NCBI RefSeq assembly: GCF_023227905.1
Contig: NZ_JALOCF010000022.1
Location: forward strand, 1-60,378
Source: Methylobacter sp.
GTDB taxonomy: Bacteria; Pseudomonadota; Gammaproteobacteria; Methylococcales; Methylomonadaceae
DNA length: 60,378 bases
Direction of reading: 5' to 3'
Program-made: the position numbers and the translations under genes
The notes under the pieces: generated by a model
What the model was told of the DNA's origin: nothing
Seen by the model: the letters and a program-made list of their open reading frames with translations, nothing else
Databases searched by the model: none
In this document: piece by piece, positions 48,921 through 57,942 of the stretch
Layout: each line of letters begins with the position of its first letter
Numbering within the stretch: position 1 is the stretch's first letter

Positions 48921-49661
48921 TTAAAAATCTTTAACCGCAGCGATTTTTTTTGCTTCATTTGAAAGCGGAAATTTTTCCAGCAATAAGCCTTTATATTCCC
49001 TGGCAAGCTCTCTATTGCCCAATGCCCGCTCAACCTGTGCCGCAATCCATAAGGTTTCAGAGGTATGATTTGCAACGCTCAGGTAACGTTGCAAAAAGCC
49101 TTTTGACGCCCAAAAATCGCTCTTTTCATAAGCGATTTTTTGCATTTCCGATAATGCCGGCGCATAAGCGTTATTTAGTTGCAGCGCTTGCCTGAAATAA
49201 TTCTCGGCTTGCGGTTTTTGCCCCATGCTCAGCGCGCATCGCCCTGCATTCGTCAAGGCCAGCCATTGCCTGTCATTTAACGGATTTGCACTGGCCTTAG
49301 ATAACAACTCCATGCCTTCTTCAAACTCTCCATGTTCACAGAGAAAACGGCCAAAATTATTTTGCACACCCAAATCATCAGGCGTCAGACTCAATGCAGT
49401 CTCATAATGATCTTTGGCATTGTCGGCCTGATTTAATTTTTCATATAAAAAAGCCAGGGCATTGTGCGCCTGTGCATTACCTGAATTATCTTTTAATGCC
49501 AGCTGCAAGTTCTCTTTAGCCAATTCCAGCTTATTCATGCTCAGATAGCGCACCCCCAGCTGCAAATGCACATCGTCGGAATCGTTATCTTTGGAGTTGC
49601 CTGTTGAACTGCAAGCTACCAAAGTCGTCATGAATAAAACTAGCGCAAGTCGCTTAATCAT
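48921..49661 (-). CDS. pilF: Type IV pilus biogenesis TPR lipoprotein PilF/PilW
   Basis: A 246-residue outer-membrane lipoprotein that helps assemble the PilQ secretin. The lipobox LVACSS gives Cys at about residue 17. Six tetratricopeptide repeats follow (LGVRYLSMNKLELAKENLQL, NALAFLYEKLNQADNAKDHY, NFGRFLCEHGEFEEGMELL and others). It sits 23 bases after rlmN in the usual ndk-rlmN-pilF order. Confidence 0.94.
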   Translation of the reverse strand: MIKRLALVLFMTTLVACSSTGNSKDNDSDDVHLQLGVRYLSMNKLELAKENLQLALKDNSGNAQAHNALAFLYEKLNQADNAKDHYETALSLTPDDLGVQNNFGRFLCEHGEFEEGMELLSKASANPLNDRQWLALTNAGRCALSMGQKPQAENYFRQALQLNNAYAPALSEMQKIAYEKSDFWASKGFLQRYLSVANHTSETLWIAAQVERALGNRELAREYKGLLLEKFPLSNEAKKIAAVKDF

Positions 49662-49684
49662 CTTAATAATTCACGTTTAATAAA

Positions 49685-50797
49685 TCATGCCGCACGTTCG
49701 GAACCTGACGGTTGGAGCTTTAAGTGCCTACGGCTTTTATCTTTAACTTGCCCTACCAACTGACCGCAGGCGGCATCGATATCTTCGCCACGCGTTTTTC
49801 TAACCGTGGTGACTATGCCTGCGTCGTTTAGCAGCGTTTTAAAACGATTGATCGCTTCCTTACTGGCACAGCGGTAAGCGGAGTTAGGAAACGGGTTAAA
49901 CGGTATTAAATTGATTTTTGACGGCACTGTTTTTAACAGTTTAATAAGCCCCCGCGCATCCTGCACCGAGTCATTAATGCCATCCAGCATCACATATTCA
50001 AAAGTGACGGTGCGGCGTGGCGCTATCTTTGCGTTATCCCGGCACGCTTCCATTAACTCTTTTAATGGATATTTTTTATTGATCGGGACCAGTTCATCCC
50101 TTAATTCATCGGTCACTGCATGTAACGACACCGCAAGACTGACATCGCAGACTTGGGTTAACCGGTACATGGCCGGCACTACGCCCGAGGTGCTGACGGT
50201 CACCCGGCGCTTGGAAAGCCCGAAGGCGAAATCATCCATCATCAGATTCATGGCCGCGACTACATTGTCAAAATTAAGCAGCGGTTCGCCCATGCCCATC
50301 ATGACGACGTTAGTAATTCTGTTGTCCGGACCTAAGCGCTTTTGCGCCGCAAATAACTGGCCGATGATTTCCGCCGTGGTCAGGTTACGGTTAAAGCCTT
50401 GCTGGGCGGTCGAGCAGAAAGTGCAGGCCAACGCGCAGCCGATTTGCGATGAAACGCATAACGTACCGCGCCCCTCTTCAGGAATAAAAACCGTTTCAAT
50501 CCGGTTGCCGCAACCGGTTTGCATGACCCATTTGCAGGTGCCGTCCGTTGCGATTTTTTCAAGCACAATTTCAGGCGTTGCTATGTAACAGTTTTCAGTT
50601 AAATAAGCGCGCAATGACTTACTCAAGTTGGTCATCAGGTCGAAGTCTTCAACCCCTTCCTGATAGATCCATTTGAGCAGTTGTGTCGCCCGGAAAGGCT
50701 TCTCGCCCAGCTCGGCAAAAAAGGCCGCAAGGCCTTTTCTGTCGAAATCGAGCAAATTGATGGTTTTGGTTTTAACGGGTTCTTGCACAGATTTCAT
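49685..50797 (-). CDS. rlmN: 23S rRNA/tRNA adenine C2 methyltransferase RlmN
   Basis: A 370-residue radical-SAM methyltransferase acting on A2503 of 23S rRNA and A37 of some tRNAs. The start at ATG 50797 gives the expected N terminus (KTINLLDFDRKGL) and overlaps the ndk end by 26 bases. An earlier start would run further into ndk. The radical-SAM cluster motif is CALACTFCSTAQQGFNRNL (CxxxCxxC). GMGEPLLNFDNV and the C-terminal Cys in DAACGQLVG, used in the methyl transfer, are both present. Confidence 0.95.
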   Translation of the reverse strand: MKSVQEPVKTKTINLLDFDRKGLAAFFAELGEKPFRATQLLKWIYQEGVEDFDLMTNLSKSLRAYLTENCYIATPEIVLEKIATDGTCKWVMQTGCGNRIETVFIPEEGRGTLCVSSQIGCALACTFCSTAQQGFNRNLTTAEIIGQLFAAQKRLGPDNRITNVVMMGMGEPLLNFDNVVAAMNLMMDDFAFGLSKRRVTVSTSGVVPAMYRLTQVCDVSLAVSLHAVTDELRDELVPINKKYPLKELMEACRDNAKIAPRRTVTFEYVMLDGINDSVQDARGLIKLLKTVPSKINLIPFNPFPNSAYRCASKEAINRFKTLLNDAGIVTTVRKTRGEDIDAACGQLVGQVKDKSRRHLKLQPSGSERAA

Positions 50798-51203
50798 TGT
50801 CCGAGAAAAAGTAAGCAATTTCCCTTTGAGCGGTTTCGAGAGCGTCTGAGCCATGCACGGCATTTTCATCGATGCTGTTGGCAAAATCGGCGCGGATAGT
50901 GCCGGCAGCCGCTTCTTTAGGGTTAGTGGCGCCCATGATTTCGCGATGTTTCAGAACCGCGTTTTCACCTTCCAGCACTTGCATGATCACAGGACCTGAA
51001 ATCATGAATGCAACCAAATCATTAAAAAAACCGCGTTCGCTGTGTTCCGCGTAAAAACCTTCGGCTTGTTCTTTGGTCAGGTGCAGCATTTTTGCAGCAA
51101 CAATTTTTAAACCGTTCTTTTCAAAACGGCTGTAAATTTCACCGATTACGTTTTTAGCTACAGCGTCTGGTTTAATGATTGAAAAAGTGCGTTCGATTGC
51201 CAT
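50772..51203 (-). CDS. ndk: Nucleoside diphosphate kinase
   Basis: A 143-residue kinase that balances nucleoside triphosphates through a phospho-His. ERTFSIIKPDAVAKNVIGEI starts the fold. MGATNPKEAAAGTIRADF binds the nucleotide, and NAVHGSDALETAQREI carries the catalytic His. Its ribosome site (AGGAA) precedes the ATG. It starts the ndk-rlmN-pilF group. Confidence 0.97.
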   Translation of the reverse strand: MAIERTFSIIKPDAVAKNVIGEIYSRFEKNGLKIVAAKMLHLTKEQAEGFYAEHSERGFFNDLVAFMISGPVIMQVLEGENAVLKHREIMGATNPKEAAAGTIRADFANSIDENAVHGSDALETAQREIAYFFSDNEICARTR

Positions 51204-51292
51204 TGTTAAGGAAACTCCAGATTGAAAAAATTTAAAGATTGCAGATTATAGCCGATTGGCGGCCGTTCTTGTAACCGCTTAGCCATTTAACG

Positions 51293-52228
51293 CTAAGGCA
51301 AATTGTCGATTTCGGCATTTTCTTTTTTTACCGACATCAAGTCTTCTCTCGATACGCCCAACCATAATACGATAGGACTTGCGACCAGCACCGATGAGTA
51401 AATGCCGAATACGATGCCGATAGTCAACGCCAGCGCAAAATTATGCAGCGCTTCTCCGCCGAAGAAGAACATCGCCAGCACCATCATTTGCGTCATAAAA
51501 TGGGTAATAACGGTACGAGACATCGTCGTCGTGATGGCGTTATCGATCATTTCGGGAACGCTCGCCTTGCGCATTTTATGGAAATTTTCCCGCACCCGGT
51601 CGAATACCACGACCGATTCGTTGACCGAATAGCCTAATATCGCCAATACGCCGGCCAACACTGACAACGTGAATTCCCATTGAAAAAACGCGAACATGCC
51701 GAGGATAATCACGATGTCGTGCATGTTGGCGATAATAGCCGCCAAGGCGAAACGCCACTCGAAGCGGACAGCCAAATAAGCCATAATCCCCCCCACAACC
51801 AGCAGCAGCGCCAACCCGCCGCTTTCGAACAATTCCTTGCCGACTTGCGGTCCGACAAACTCGACGCTACGCAGCACGACGCTGGGATCTTGCTCCTTCA
51901 GTTTTGCCAATATCACTTCGCTCAACTTGATGTCGTTGGTTTCAGGCTGCATCGGCACACGGATTAATATTTCCTTTACGCTGCCGAAATTCTGCACCGA
52001 AAATTCGGGTATTTTTTGATCTTCCAATACTTTTCGAATAGCTTCGACGTTAGCTGGCTGATTGTAGCCGACTTCGACTTGGAGGCCGCCGGTAAAGTCC
52101 AGGCCAAAATTAAGCCCTTTGAAAGATAAGGCCAGTATCGCCAAAATAAAAGTAACTAGCGAAATGGTCGTGGTAATCCGACCATAGCGCATAAACGGAA
52201 TATCGTGTTTAATTTTAAAAAGTTCCAT
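51293..52228 (-). CDS. secF: Protein translocase subunit SecF
   Basis: A 311-residue inner-membrane protein with six helices, partner of SecD in proton-driven late protein export. Motifs include LNFGLDFTGGLQVEV after helix 1, GYSVNESVVVFDRVRENF, and TTMSRTVITHFMTQMMV. It has a clear ribosome site (GAGGA) 20 bases after secD. It closes the tgt-yajC-secD-secF operon. Confidence 0.97.
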   Translation of the reverse strand: MELFKIKHDIPFMRYGRITTTISLVTFILAILALSFKGLNFGLDFTGGLQVEVGYNQPANVEAIRKVLEDQKIPEFSVQNFGSVKEILIRVPMQPETNDIKLSEVILAKLKEQDPSVVLRSVEFVGPQVGKELFESGGLALLLVVGGIMAYLAVRFEWRFALAAIIANMHDIVIILGMFAFFQWEFTLSVLAGVLAILGYSVNESVVVFDRVRENFHKMRKASVPEMIDNAITTTMSRTVITHFMTQMMVLAMFFFGGEALHNFALALTIGIVFGIYSSVLVASPIVLWLGVSREDLMSVKKENAEIDNLP

Positions 52229-52248
52229 TAAATCCTCGAATGCTATCT

Positions 52249-54099
52249 TCAGATAGCCAATTTATCTAACTTACGCTGCCCGCCATAGGCGAGATTGACC
52301 AACGCTCTCGATACAACAACCGCGCTGAACATGGAAGTTAAAATCCCAATACACAGCACTAGCGCAAAACCGCGGATAGGGCCGGAACCCAGCATGAATA
52401 ACGCGATGCCGGCAATCAAGGTGGTGATATTGGAATCGATGATAGTCGCGAAAGCCCGTTCATAACCGGCATAAATGGCGGCGCCAGGTGTCATGCCGAG
52501 CCTGAGCTCCTCGCGTATCCGTTCGTTGATCAGCACGTTGGCGTCGATGGCCATACCCACGGTTAGCGCAATACCGGCCATGCCGGGCAGCGTTAACGTG
52601 GCTTGCAGCAGGGACAGCACCGCAACCAACATCAACACGTTCATGCTCAACGCAACGATGGAAAAAAGACCGAATATGCGGTAATAGATGATCATGAAAA
52701 ATGCGACCGCTATGAATCCATAAAGATTGGAATTAACGCCTTTGCTGATATTTTCTTGACCCAAACTTGGGCCGACGGTGCGCTCTTCGACGATATCGAT
52801 AGGGGCCACCAACGCACCCGCTCTCAACAATAACGACAAATTACGCGCTTCCTGCGGACTGTCTAAACCGGTAGTTTGGAACCGATGACTGAAAACGCCC
52901 TGGATAGTTGCGACATTGATGACTTTTTCAACTTTCTCTTTATGACGGACTTTTTGACCGTTCACAACTTTGGTTTCAACTTTATATTCGATGAATACCA
53001 CCGCCATTGGCTTGCCGATGTTAGCCTGGGTTAATTTACCCATTTTGGCTGCACCGACGCCGTTTAGGGAAATATTAACCGAAGGCCTGCCGTCCTGATC
53101 AACACCGGAAGAGGAATCGACGATTTGATCGCCGGTTACGATAACCCTGCGATCCAACAGAATCGGGTTGCCGTTTCTTTCATAATATAACCGACTGCCA
53201 ACCGGGACATGCCCTTCGACCGCTTTTTGCACATCGTGCTCAACATCAACCAGGCGGTATTCCAGCGTCGCCGTGGTCCCGAGAATTTCCTTGGCGCGAG
53301 TCGTATCCTGGACACCCGGCAATTGCACCACAATGCGGTTTTCGCCTTGTTGCTGAATCACCGGCTCGGAGACGCCTAATTCATTGACACGGTTACGCAA
53401 GGTCGTCATATTTTGCGCAACAGCGAACTTTTTGGTTTCGCGCACTTCTTTTTCAGAGAGCTTCAACCAGACCTGGTCTTGCTCATTCGGTTCGGTGACT
53501 TCCAGTGCACGAAAGTCCTTACTCAGAAGTTTCAGCAGCGCCGGCTTGTCGTCAGCAGAATTCAGCTTGACCTTAATGAATCCGCTGTCTTTAGAAACCG
53601 ATTGATAACGTATTTTTTCGTTTCTTAACGCCAGACGGACATCGTCGTTGTAACGCTCTTCCGCCTGCTTAACGGCGGCATCCATGTCCACTTCCATTAG
53701 AAAATGCACCCCGCCGCGCAAATCAAGACCCAAATACATGGCTTCCGCGCCCAAAGCCCTCAGCCATGCAGGTGTGGTAGGCGCCAGATTTAACGCGACG
53801 TTATAATCATCGCCCATTTTATCCCTAAGCAAATCGGCCGCTTTAAGCTGATCATCGGTATTGTTAAACCGGGCTAAAATATGACCGTCTTTAAACTCAA
53901 ACGCCTTTATATTAAATCCGGCCGCTTTAATTGTAGATTCGACCTGATTTGCCTGTTCCTGCGTTAATTTTGCAGGGCGTGTCGATGCCACTTGAACAGA
54001 AGGATCGTCGCCATATAAATTCGGCAACGCATAAATAGCCGAGACCACAAAAACGATCAGGACCAATAGATTTTTCCAAAGTGGATAATGGTTTTGCAT
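52249..54099 (-). CDS. secD: Protein translocase subunit SecD
   Basis: A 616-residue inner-membrane protein with one N-terminal helix, a large periplasmic P1 domain (about 35-440), and five C-terminal helices. LGLDLRGGVHFLMEVD and ADANVLINERIREELRLG-like motifs (here AIDANVLINERIREEL) identify it. With SecF it uses the proton gradient to pull proteins outward. A palindromic repeat separates it from yajC. Confidence 0.97.
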   Translation of the reverse strand: MQNHYPLWKNLLVLIVFVVSAIYALPNLYGDDPSVQVASTRPAKLTQEQANQVESTIKAAGFNIKAFEFKDGHILARFNNTDDQLKAADLLRDKMGDDYNVALNLAPTTPAWLRALGAEAMYLGLDLRGGVHFLMEVDMDAAVKQAEERYNDDVRLALRNEKIRYQSVSKDSGFIKVKLNSADDKPALLKLLSKDFRALEVTEPNEQDQVWLKLSEKEVRETKKFAVAQNMTTLRNRVNELGVSEPVIQQQGENRIVVQLPGVQDTTRAKEILGTTATLEYRLVDVEHDVQKAVEGHVPVGSRLYYERNGNPILLDRRVIVTGDQIVDSSSGVDQDGRPSVNISLNGVGAAKMGKLTQANIGKPMAVVFIEYKVETKVVNGQKVRHKEKVEKVINVATIQGVFSHRFQTTGLDSPQEARNLSLLLRAGALVAPIDIVEERTVGPSLGQENISKGVNSNLYGFIAVAFFMIIYYRIFGLFSIVALSMNVLMLVAVLSLLQATLTLPGMAGIALTVGMAIDANVLINERIREELRLGMTPGAAIYAGYERAFATIIDSNITTLIAGIALFMLGSGPIRGFALVLCIGILTSMFSAVVVSRALVNLAYGGQRKLDKLAI

Positions 54100-54128
54100 G
54101 TGTTATTCCAACAATTTAACTGTGTCGC

Positions 54129-54210
54129 GTAGGATGGGGAGAACGCAGTGAAACCCATCATATGATTTTATGATTATTGATGGGGTTCGCTAACGCTCTA
54201 CCCACCCTAC
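54129..54210. repeat. Dispersed palindrome, GTAGGATGGG family, copy 3
   Basis: GTAGGATGGG (54129-54138) and CCCACCCTAC (54201-54210) pair with one mismatch. An inner CCCATCA/TGATGGG pair adds to the structure. It lies in the 121-base gap between yajC and secD, inside an otherwise continuous operon. Confidence 0.65.
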
Positions 54211-54221
54211 ACGCGATGACA

Positions 54222-54572
54222 TTAAACTTTAGTGACCTTTTTAGTGATCGCTTTGTAAGTTCCCTTCGGCATCATGGTCTCAATGCTATGACGCTGCACC
54301 TGAATAAAGGTATTGTCGCCGACTTCAAGCTTGACGAAATTTTCATCCAGCTCAACAATTTTACCTAAAATACCTCCCGAAGTGACCACTTCAGAGCCTT
54401 TAGTCATCGCCGCGATCATTTCTTTCTTTTCTTTAGCTCGCTTGGATTGTGGACGCAAAAACAAAAAGTAAAAAAACACCAAGATACCCAGTGGGAATAT
54501 CATGCCTTCAATGCCGGGTTGTTGGGCGACGGGAGCAGCTGCGGCTACCGCATCAGAAATTAAAAAACTCAT
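54222..54572 (-). CDS. yajC: Preprotein translocase accessory subunit YajC
   Basis: A 116-residue single-helix membrane protein of the SecDF-YajC complex. ATG 54572 has a good ribosome site (GAGGA) and gives the family N terminus; an ATG 54 bases earlier would add an unneeded second hydrophobic stretch. The helix is GMIFPLGILVFFYFLFLRPQ. GSEVVTSGGILGKIVELDE follows, a typical cytosolic segment. Confidence 0.95.
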   Translation of the reverse strand: MSFLISDAVAAAAPVAQQPGIEGMIFPLGILVFFYFLFLRPQSKRAKEKKEMIAAMTKGSEVVTSGGILGKIVELDENFVKLEVGDNTFIQVQRHSIETMMPKGTYKAITKKVTKV

Positions 54573-54625
54573 GGTTATCCTCGGGGCTATTATTATAAAA
54601 AGTATCGTAATTAAAAATTTAGCCA

Positions 54626-55741
54626 TTATGCCACAGTCGGCATGGCTTTTCCTCGTTGTTGGTAAAATTGCTTGACAAAAATATCCAGCTCTTGCCTTTC
54701 AATCGCATCCCGCAAACCCTGCATCAAGCTCAGGTAATAATATAGATTATGTATAGTGTTGAGCCGCGAACCCAGCATTTCCTTGCATTTATCCAGATGC
54801 CGCAAATAGGCTCTTGAATAATTCCGGCAAGTGTAACAGCCGCAGGATTCATCCAACGGGCCGGTATCGAATTCATATTGACTGTTCCTGATCTTCACCA
54901 CGCCAAAAGTAGTGAAAAGATGTCCGTTACGGGCATTGCGGGTCGGCATCACGCAATCGAACATATCGATACCGCGCCTAACCGCCTCTACCAAATCTTC
55001 CGGCGTACCTACGCCCATTAAATAGCGCGGTTTATCGGCCGGCATCTTGCTATGCACCACATCCAGCGTCGCCATCATTTCTTCCTTGGGCTCGCCGACC
55101 GACAAGCCGCCGATCGCATAACCGTCAAAGCCAATATCCACCAAACCCGCTATCGACTCCTCGCGCAGATGCTCATACATTCCGCCCTGCACGATGCCGA
55201 ATAACGCCGATCCGTTGCCCTCATGAGCCGCCTTGCTGCGCGCCGCCCAACGCAACGACAAGCGCATCGAATCGGCCGCCTCATGAACCGTCGCGGGATA
55301 CGGCGTGCATTCATCAAAGATCATCACGATGTCCGAACCCAAATCACGCTGCACCTGCATCGACTCTTCCGGTCCCATAAAAATGGAACTGCCATTGATC
55401 GGCGATTTAAAGGTCACGCCTTGTTCGGTGATTTTCCGTAACGCGCCCAAACTGAACACCTGAAAGCCGCCGGAATCGGTCAATATCGGCTTGTCCCAAT
55501 GCATAAAGCCATGCAAGTCGCCATGCGCCTTGACCACATCCATGCCCGGACGCAGCATTAAATGAAAGGTATTGCCCAGAATAATTTGCGCACCAATGCC
55601 GGTCAGCTCATCGGGCGTCAGTGATTTGACCGTCCCGTAAGTACCGACCGGCATAAAAATGGGCGTTTCGACGATGCCGCGGGCAAACGTAAGCTGGCCG
55701 CGCCGCGCATGGCCGTCCGTATTGATTAATTTGAAGTCCAT
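54626..55741 (-). CDS. tgt: tRNA-guanine transglycosylase
   Basis: A 371-residue enzyme that exchanges guanine 34 for preQ1 in tRNAs on the way to queuosine. LTDSGGFQVFSLG carries the active-site Asp region. GGLSVGEPKEEM shapes the substrate site, and DCVMPTRNARNGHLFT carries the nucleophile Asp. The zinc site is CGCYTCRNYSRAYLRHL. It heads the operon with yajC, secD and secF. queA is not next to it. Confidence 0.97.
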   Translation of the reverse strand: MDFKLINTDGHARRGQLTFARGIVETPIFMPVGTYGTVKSLTPDELTGIGAQIILGNTFHLMLRPGMDVVKAHGDLHGFMHWDKPILTDSGGFQVFSLGALRKITEQGVTFKSPINGSSIFMGPEESMQVQRDLGSDIVMIFDECTPYPATVHEAADSMRLSLRWAARSKAAHEGNGSALFGIVQGGMYEHLREESIAGLVDIGFDGYAIGGLSVGEPKEEMMATLDVVHSKMPADKPRYLMGVGTPEDLVEAVRRGIDMFDCVMPTRNARNGHLFTTFGVVKIRNSQYEFDTGPLDESCGCYTCRNYSRAYLRHLDKCKEMLGSRLNTIHNLYYYLSLMQGLRDAIERQELDIFVKQFYQQRGKAMPTVA

Positions 55742-55866
55742 AGAAATTTGAGAACATGAATAAGGCCGGGAATTATCCAGACTTTTTAAATCAATGTATA
55801 TGTGAAGCGTTAAAACTTTGCTTCATCTCTTGATAATGGGGCCTGCTGAGAAAGCCGCCACGCACA

Positions 55867-55895
55867 AAAAAGGCTGGATACTCTCCAGCCTTTTT
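55867..55895 (-). terminator. Rho-independent terminator after htpG
   Basis: AAAAAGGCTGGA (55867-55878) pairs perfectly with TCCAGCCTTTTT (55884-55895) with a five-base loop. It is 14 bases after the htpG stop on the minus strand and has T tracts on both sides. Confidence 0.88.
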
Positions 55896-55908
55896 CGTTT
55901 TAAAGCGA

Positions 55909-57840
55909 TTAGTGCAACAAGCCCTGCAATAACCCATTCAACTTATGAACAAACGCCGCCGGGTCATCGAGCTGGCCGCCTTCGCTCAGAATGGCCTGGT
56001 CGAACAGGATATGAGCCAGGTCAGCAAAGCGGCCGTCATCTTGCTCTTCTTTCATGCGGGCCACCAATGGATGAGTCGGGTTAAGTTCGAAGATTGGCTT
56101 TCTGCCCATGCCCATACCCAATCCTTGTCCGGCGTCTTTCATGATTCTTTCCATATTCAGGCTCATGCCGTAAACATCGGCAACCAGACAGGCGGGGGAT
56201 TCGGTTAAACGATGACTCAGGCGCACTTCGCTGACTTTCTCGCCCAGTACGTCTTTGATCTGCTTGAGTACGGCTTCAAAATCCTTATTCACTTCTTCCT
56301 GAGCTTCTTTGTTCTCTTCTGTATCCAAGACGCCCAAGTCCAGATCGCCTTTGGCGACAGACTGTAAATGCTTGCCGTCGAATTCGTCCAGATTGGATAC
56401 CAGCCATTCGTCGATACGATCCGACAACAATAAAACTTCAATGCCTTTTTTGCGGAAAATTTCCAAATGCGGGCTGTTTTTTGCCGCCGAGAAACTGTCT
56501 GCGGTGACATAATAAATTTTGTCCTGCCCTTCTTTCATGCGGCTGACGTAAGCTTCCAGAGTCACATCCTGTTTATCGGTATCAGTATGTGTTGAAGCGA
56601 AGCGCAGCAATTTGGCAATGCGTTCTTTGTTAGCATGATCTTCAATCGGGCCTTCTTTGATAACCGGGCCGAATTGAGACCAGAACTTCTCGTACTTTTC
56701 CGGCTCAGTCTTGGCCAAGTCTTCCAGCATGCCCAGCACTTTTTTGACGGCGCCGGATTTGATGGTGCTGATTTGCTTACTTTGTTGCAGGATTTCCCGC
56801 GATACGTTCAGCGGCAGGGAGTTGGCGTCGATAATCCCTCTGATAAAACGCAGGTAACGCGGCATCAACTGTTCGGCATCATCGGTAATGAACACTTTGC
56901 GAATGTAAAGCTTTACGCCATGTTTAGCGTCTCTGTCCCACAGGTCGAACGGCGCATGCGAAGGCGCGTAAAGCAGCAAAGTATACTCATTGGAGCCTTC
57001 GACTTTACTGTGTACATGAGTTAACGGGTCTTGGTAGTCGTGGCCTACATGTTTGTAAAATTCGTTATACGCCTCATCGGTAATCTCCTGACGGGCTTTG
57101 GTCCATAAGGCGGAAGCCGAGTTAATGGTCTCTTCGACGATTTCCGCCGGTTTTTTCTCTTCGCCTTCTTCATCCCCCATAGACGGCATGACTTCTTTGT
57201 CCATCACGATAGGCAGGGAAATATGGTCGGAGAATTTTCTAACGATGGAGCGGATACGATAGCCGTCCAGGAACTCGCTTTCATCCTCTTTCAAATGCAG
57301 CACGATTTCGGTTCCGCGCTTGGCTTTTTCTACGGATTCGAGGGTGTAATCGCCTTCCCCTGCCGATTCCCAACGCACGCCTTCGCTCTTGTCGGCACCG
57401 GCTTTTCGGGTAGTTAAAGTGACTTTATCGGCAACGATAAATGCCGAGTAAAAGCCCACGCCGAATTGACCGATCAGTTCGCTGTCTTTAGCCTGGTCGC
57501 CGGTTAATGCTTGAAAAAACTGTTTAGTGCCTGATTTGGCAATAGTGCCGATATGCTCTTGCACTTCCGCACGGGTCATACCGATGCCATTATCGATAAT
57601 GGTGATAGTGCGCTTGTCTTTGTCGTATTCTAGGCGGATTTTCAGCTCGCTGTCGCCTTCATACAGACCGTCGTTGGACAGCGCCTCAAAGCGCAGCTTG
57701 TCCGCGGCATCCGAGGCATTGGAAATCAATTCGCGTAAAAATATTTCCTTGTTGCTATATAATGAATGGATCATTAAATGCAACAGATGCTTAACTTCAG
57801 TTTCAAATCCTAGAGTTTCTTTTTTTGCTTCAACAGTCAT
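55909..57840 (-). CDS. htpG: Chaperone HtpG (Hsp90)
   Basis: A 643-residue cytosolic Hsp90. The GHKL ATP site is complete: ELISNASDAADKLR, then IIDNGIGMTRAEVQEHIGTI and IGQFGVGFYSAFIVAD. The middle domain includes RYLRFIRGIIDANSLPLNVSR with the catalytic-loop Arg. The C-terminal dimer domain ends LDDPAAFVHKLNGLLQGLLH. Length typical. It is monocistronic with its own terminator. Heat-shock control is usual in the family, but I see no clear sigma-32 site. Confidence 0.97.
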   Translation of the reverse strand: MTVEAKKETLGFETEVKHLLHLMIHSLYSNKEIFLRELISNASDAADKLRFEALSNDGLYEGDSELKIRLEYDKDKRTITIIDNGIGMTRAEVQEHIGTIAKSGTKQFFQALTGDQAKDSELIGQFGVGFYSAFIVADKVTLTTRKAGADKSEGVRWESAGEGDYTLESVEKAKRGTEIVLHLKEDESEFLDGYRIRSIVRKFSDHISLPIVMDKEVMPSMGDEEGEEKKPAEIVEETINSASALWTKARQEITDEAYNEFYKHVGHDYQDPLTHVHSKVEGSNEYTLLLYAPSHAPFDLWDRDAKHGVKLYIRKVFITDDAEQLMPRYLRFIRGIIDANSLPLNVSREILQQSKQISTIKSGAVKKVLGMLEDLAKTEPEKYEKFWSQFGPVIKEGPIEDHANKERIAKLLRFASTHTDTDKQDVTLEAYVSRMKEGQDKIYYVTADSFSAAKNSPHLEIFRKKGIEVLLLSDRIDEWLVSNLDEFDGKHLQSVAKGDLDLGVLDTEENKEAQEEVNKDFEAVLKQIKDVLGEKVSEVRLSHRLTESPACLVADVYGMSLNMERIMKDAGQGLGMGMGRKPIFELNPTHPLVARMKEEQDDGRFADLAHILFDQAILSEGGQLDDPAAFVHKLNGLLQGLLH

Positions 57841-57942
57841 TTTTTATTAATCCTGATCAATTATTAAGACTAACGCCGATATGAGGGCGTATCGACTTTT
57901 TTCAAGCCCAAACTGAACAGATGAAATATAAGATTAATTTTT

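Noticed and set aside
54177..54368. 63-codon plus-strand frame opposite yajC
   Set aside because: Antisense to yajC and partly inside a palindromic repeat.
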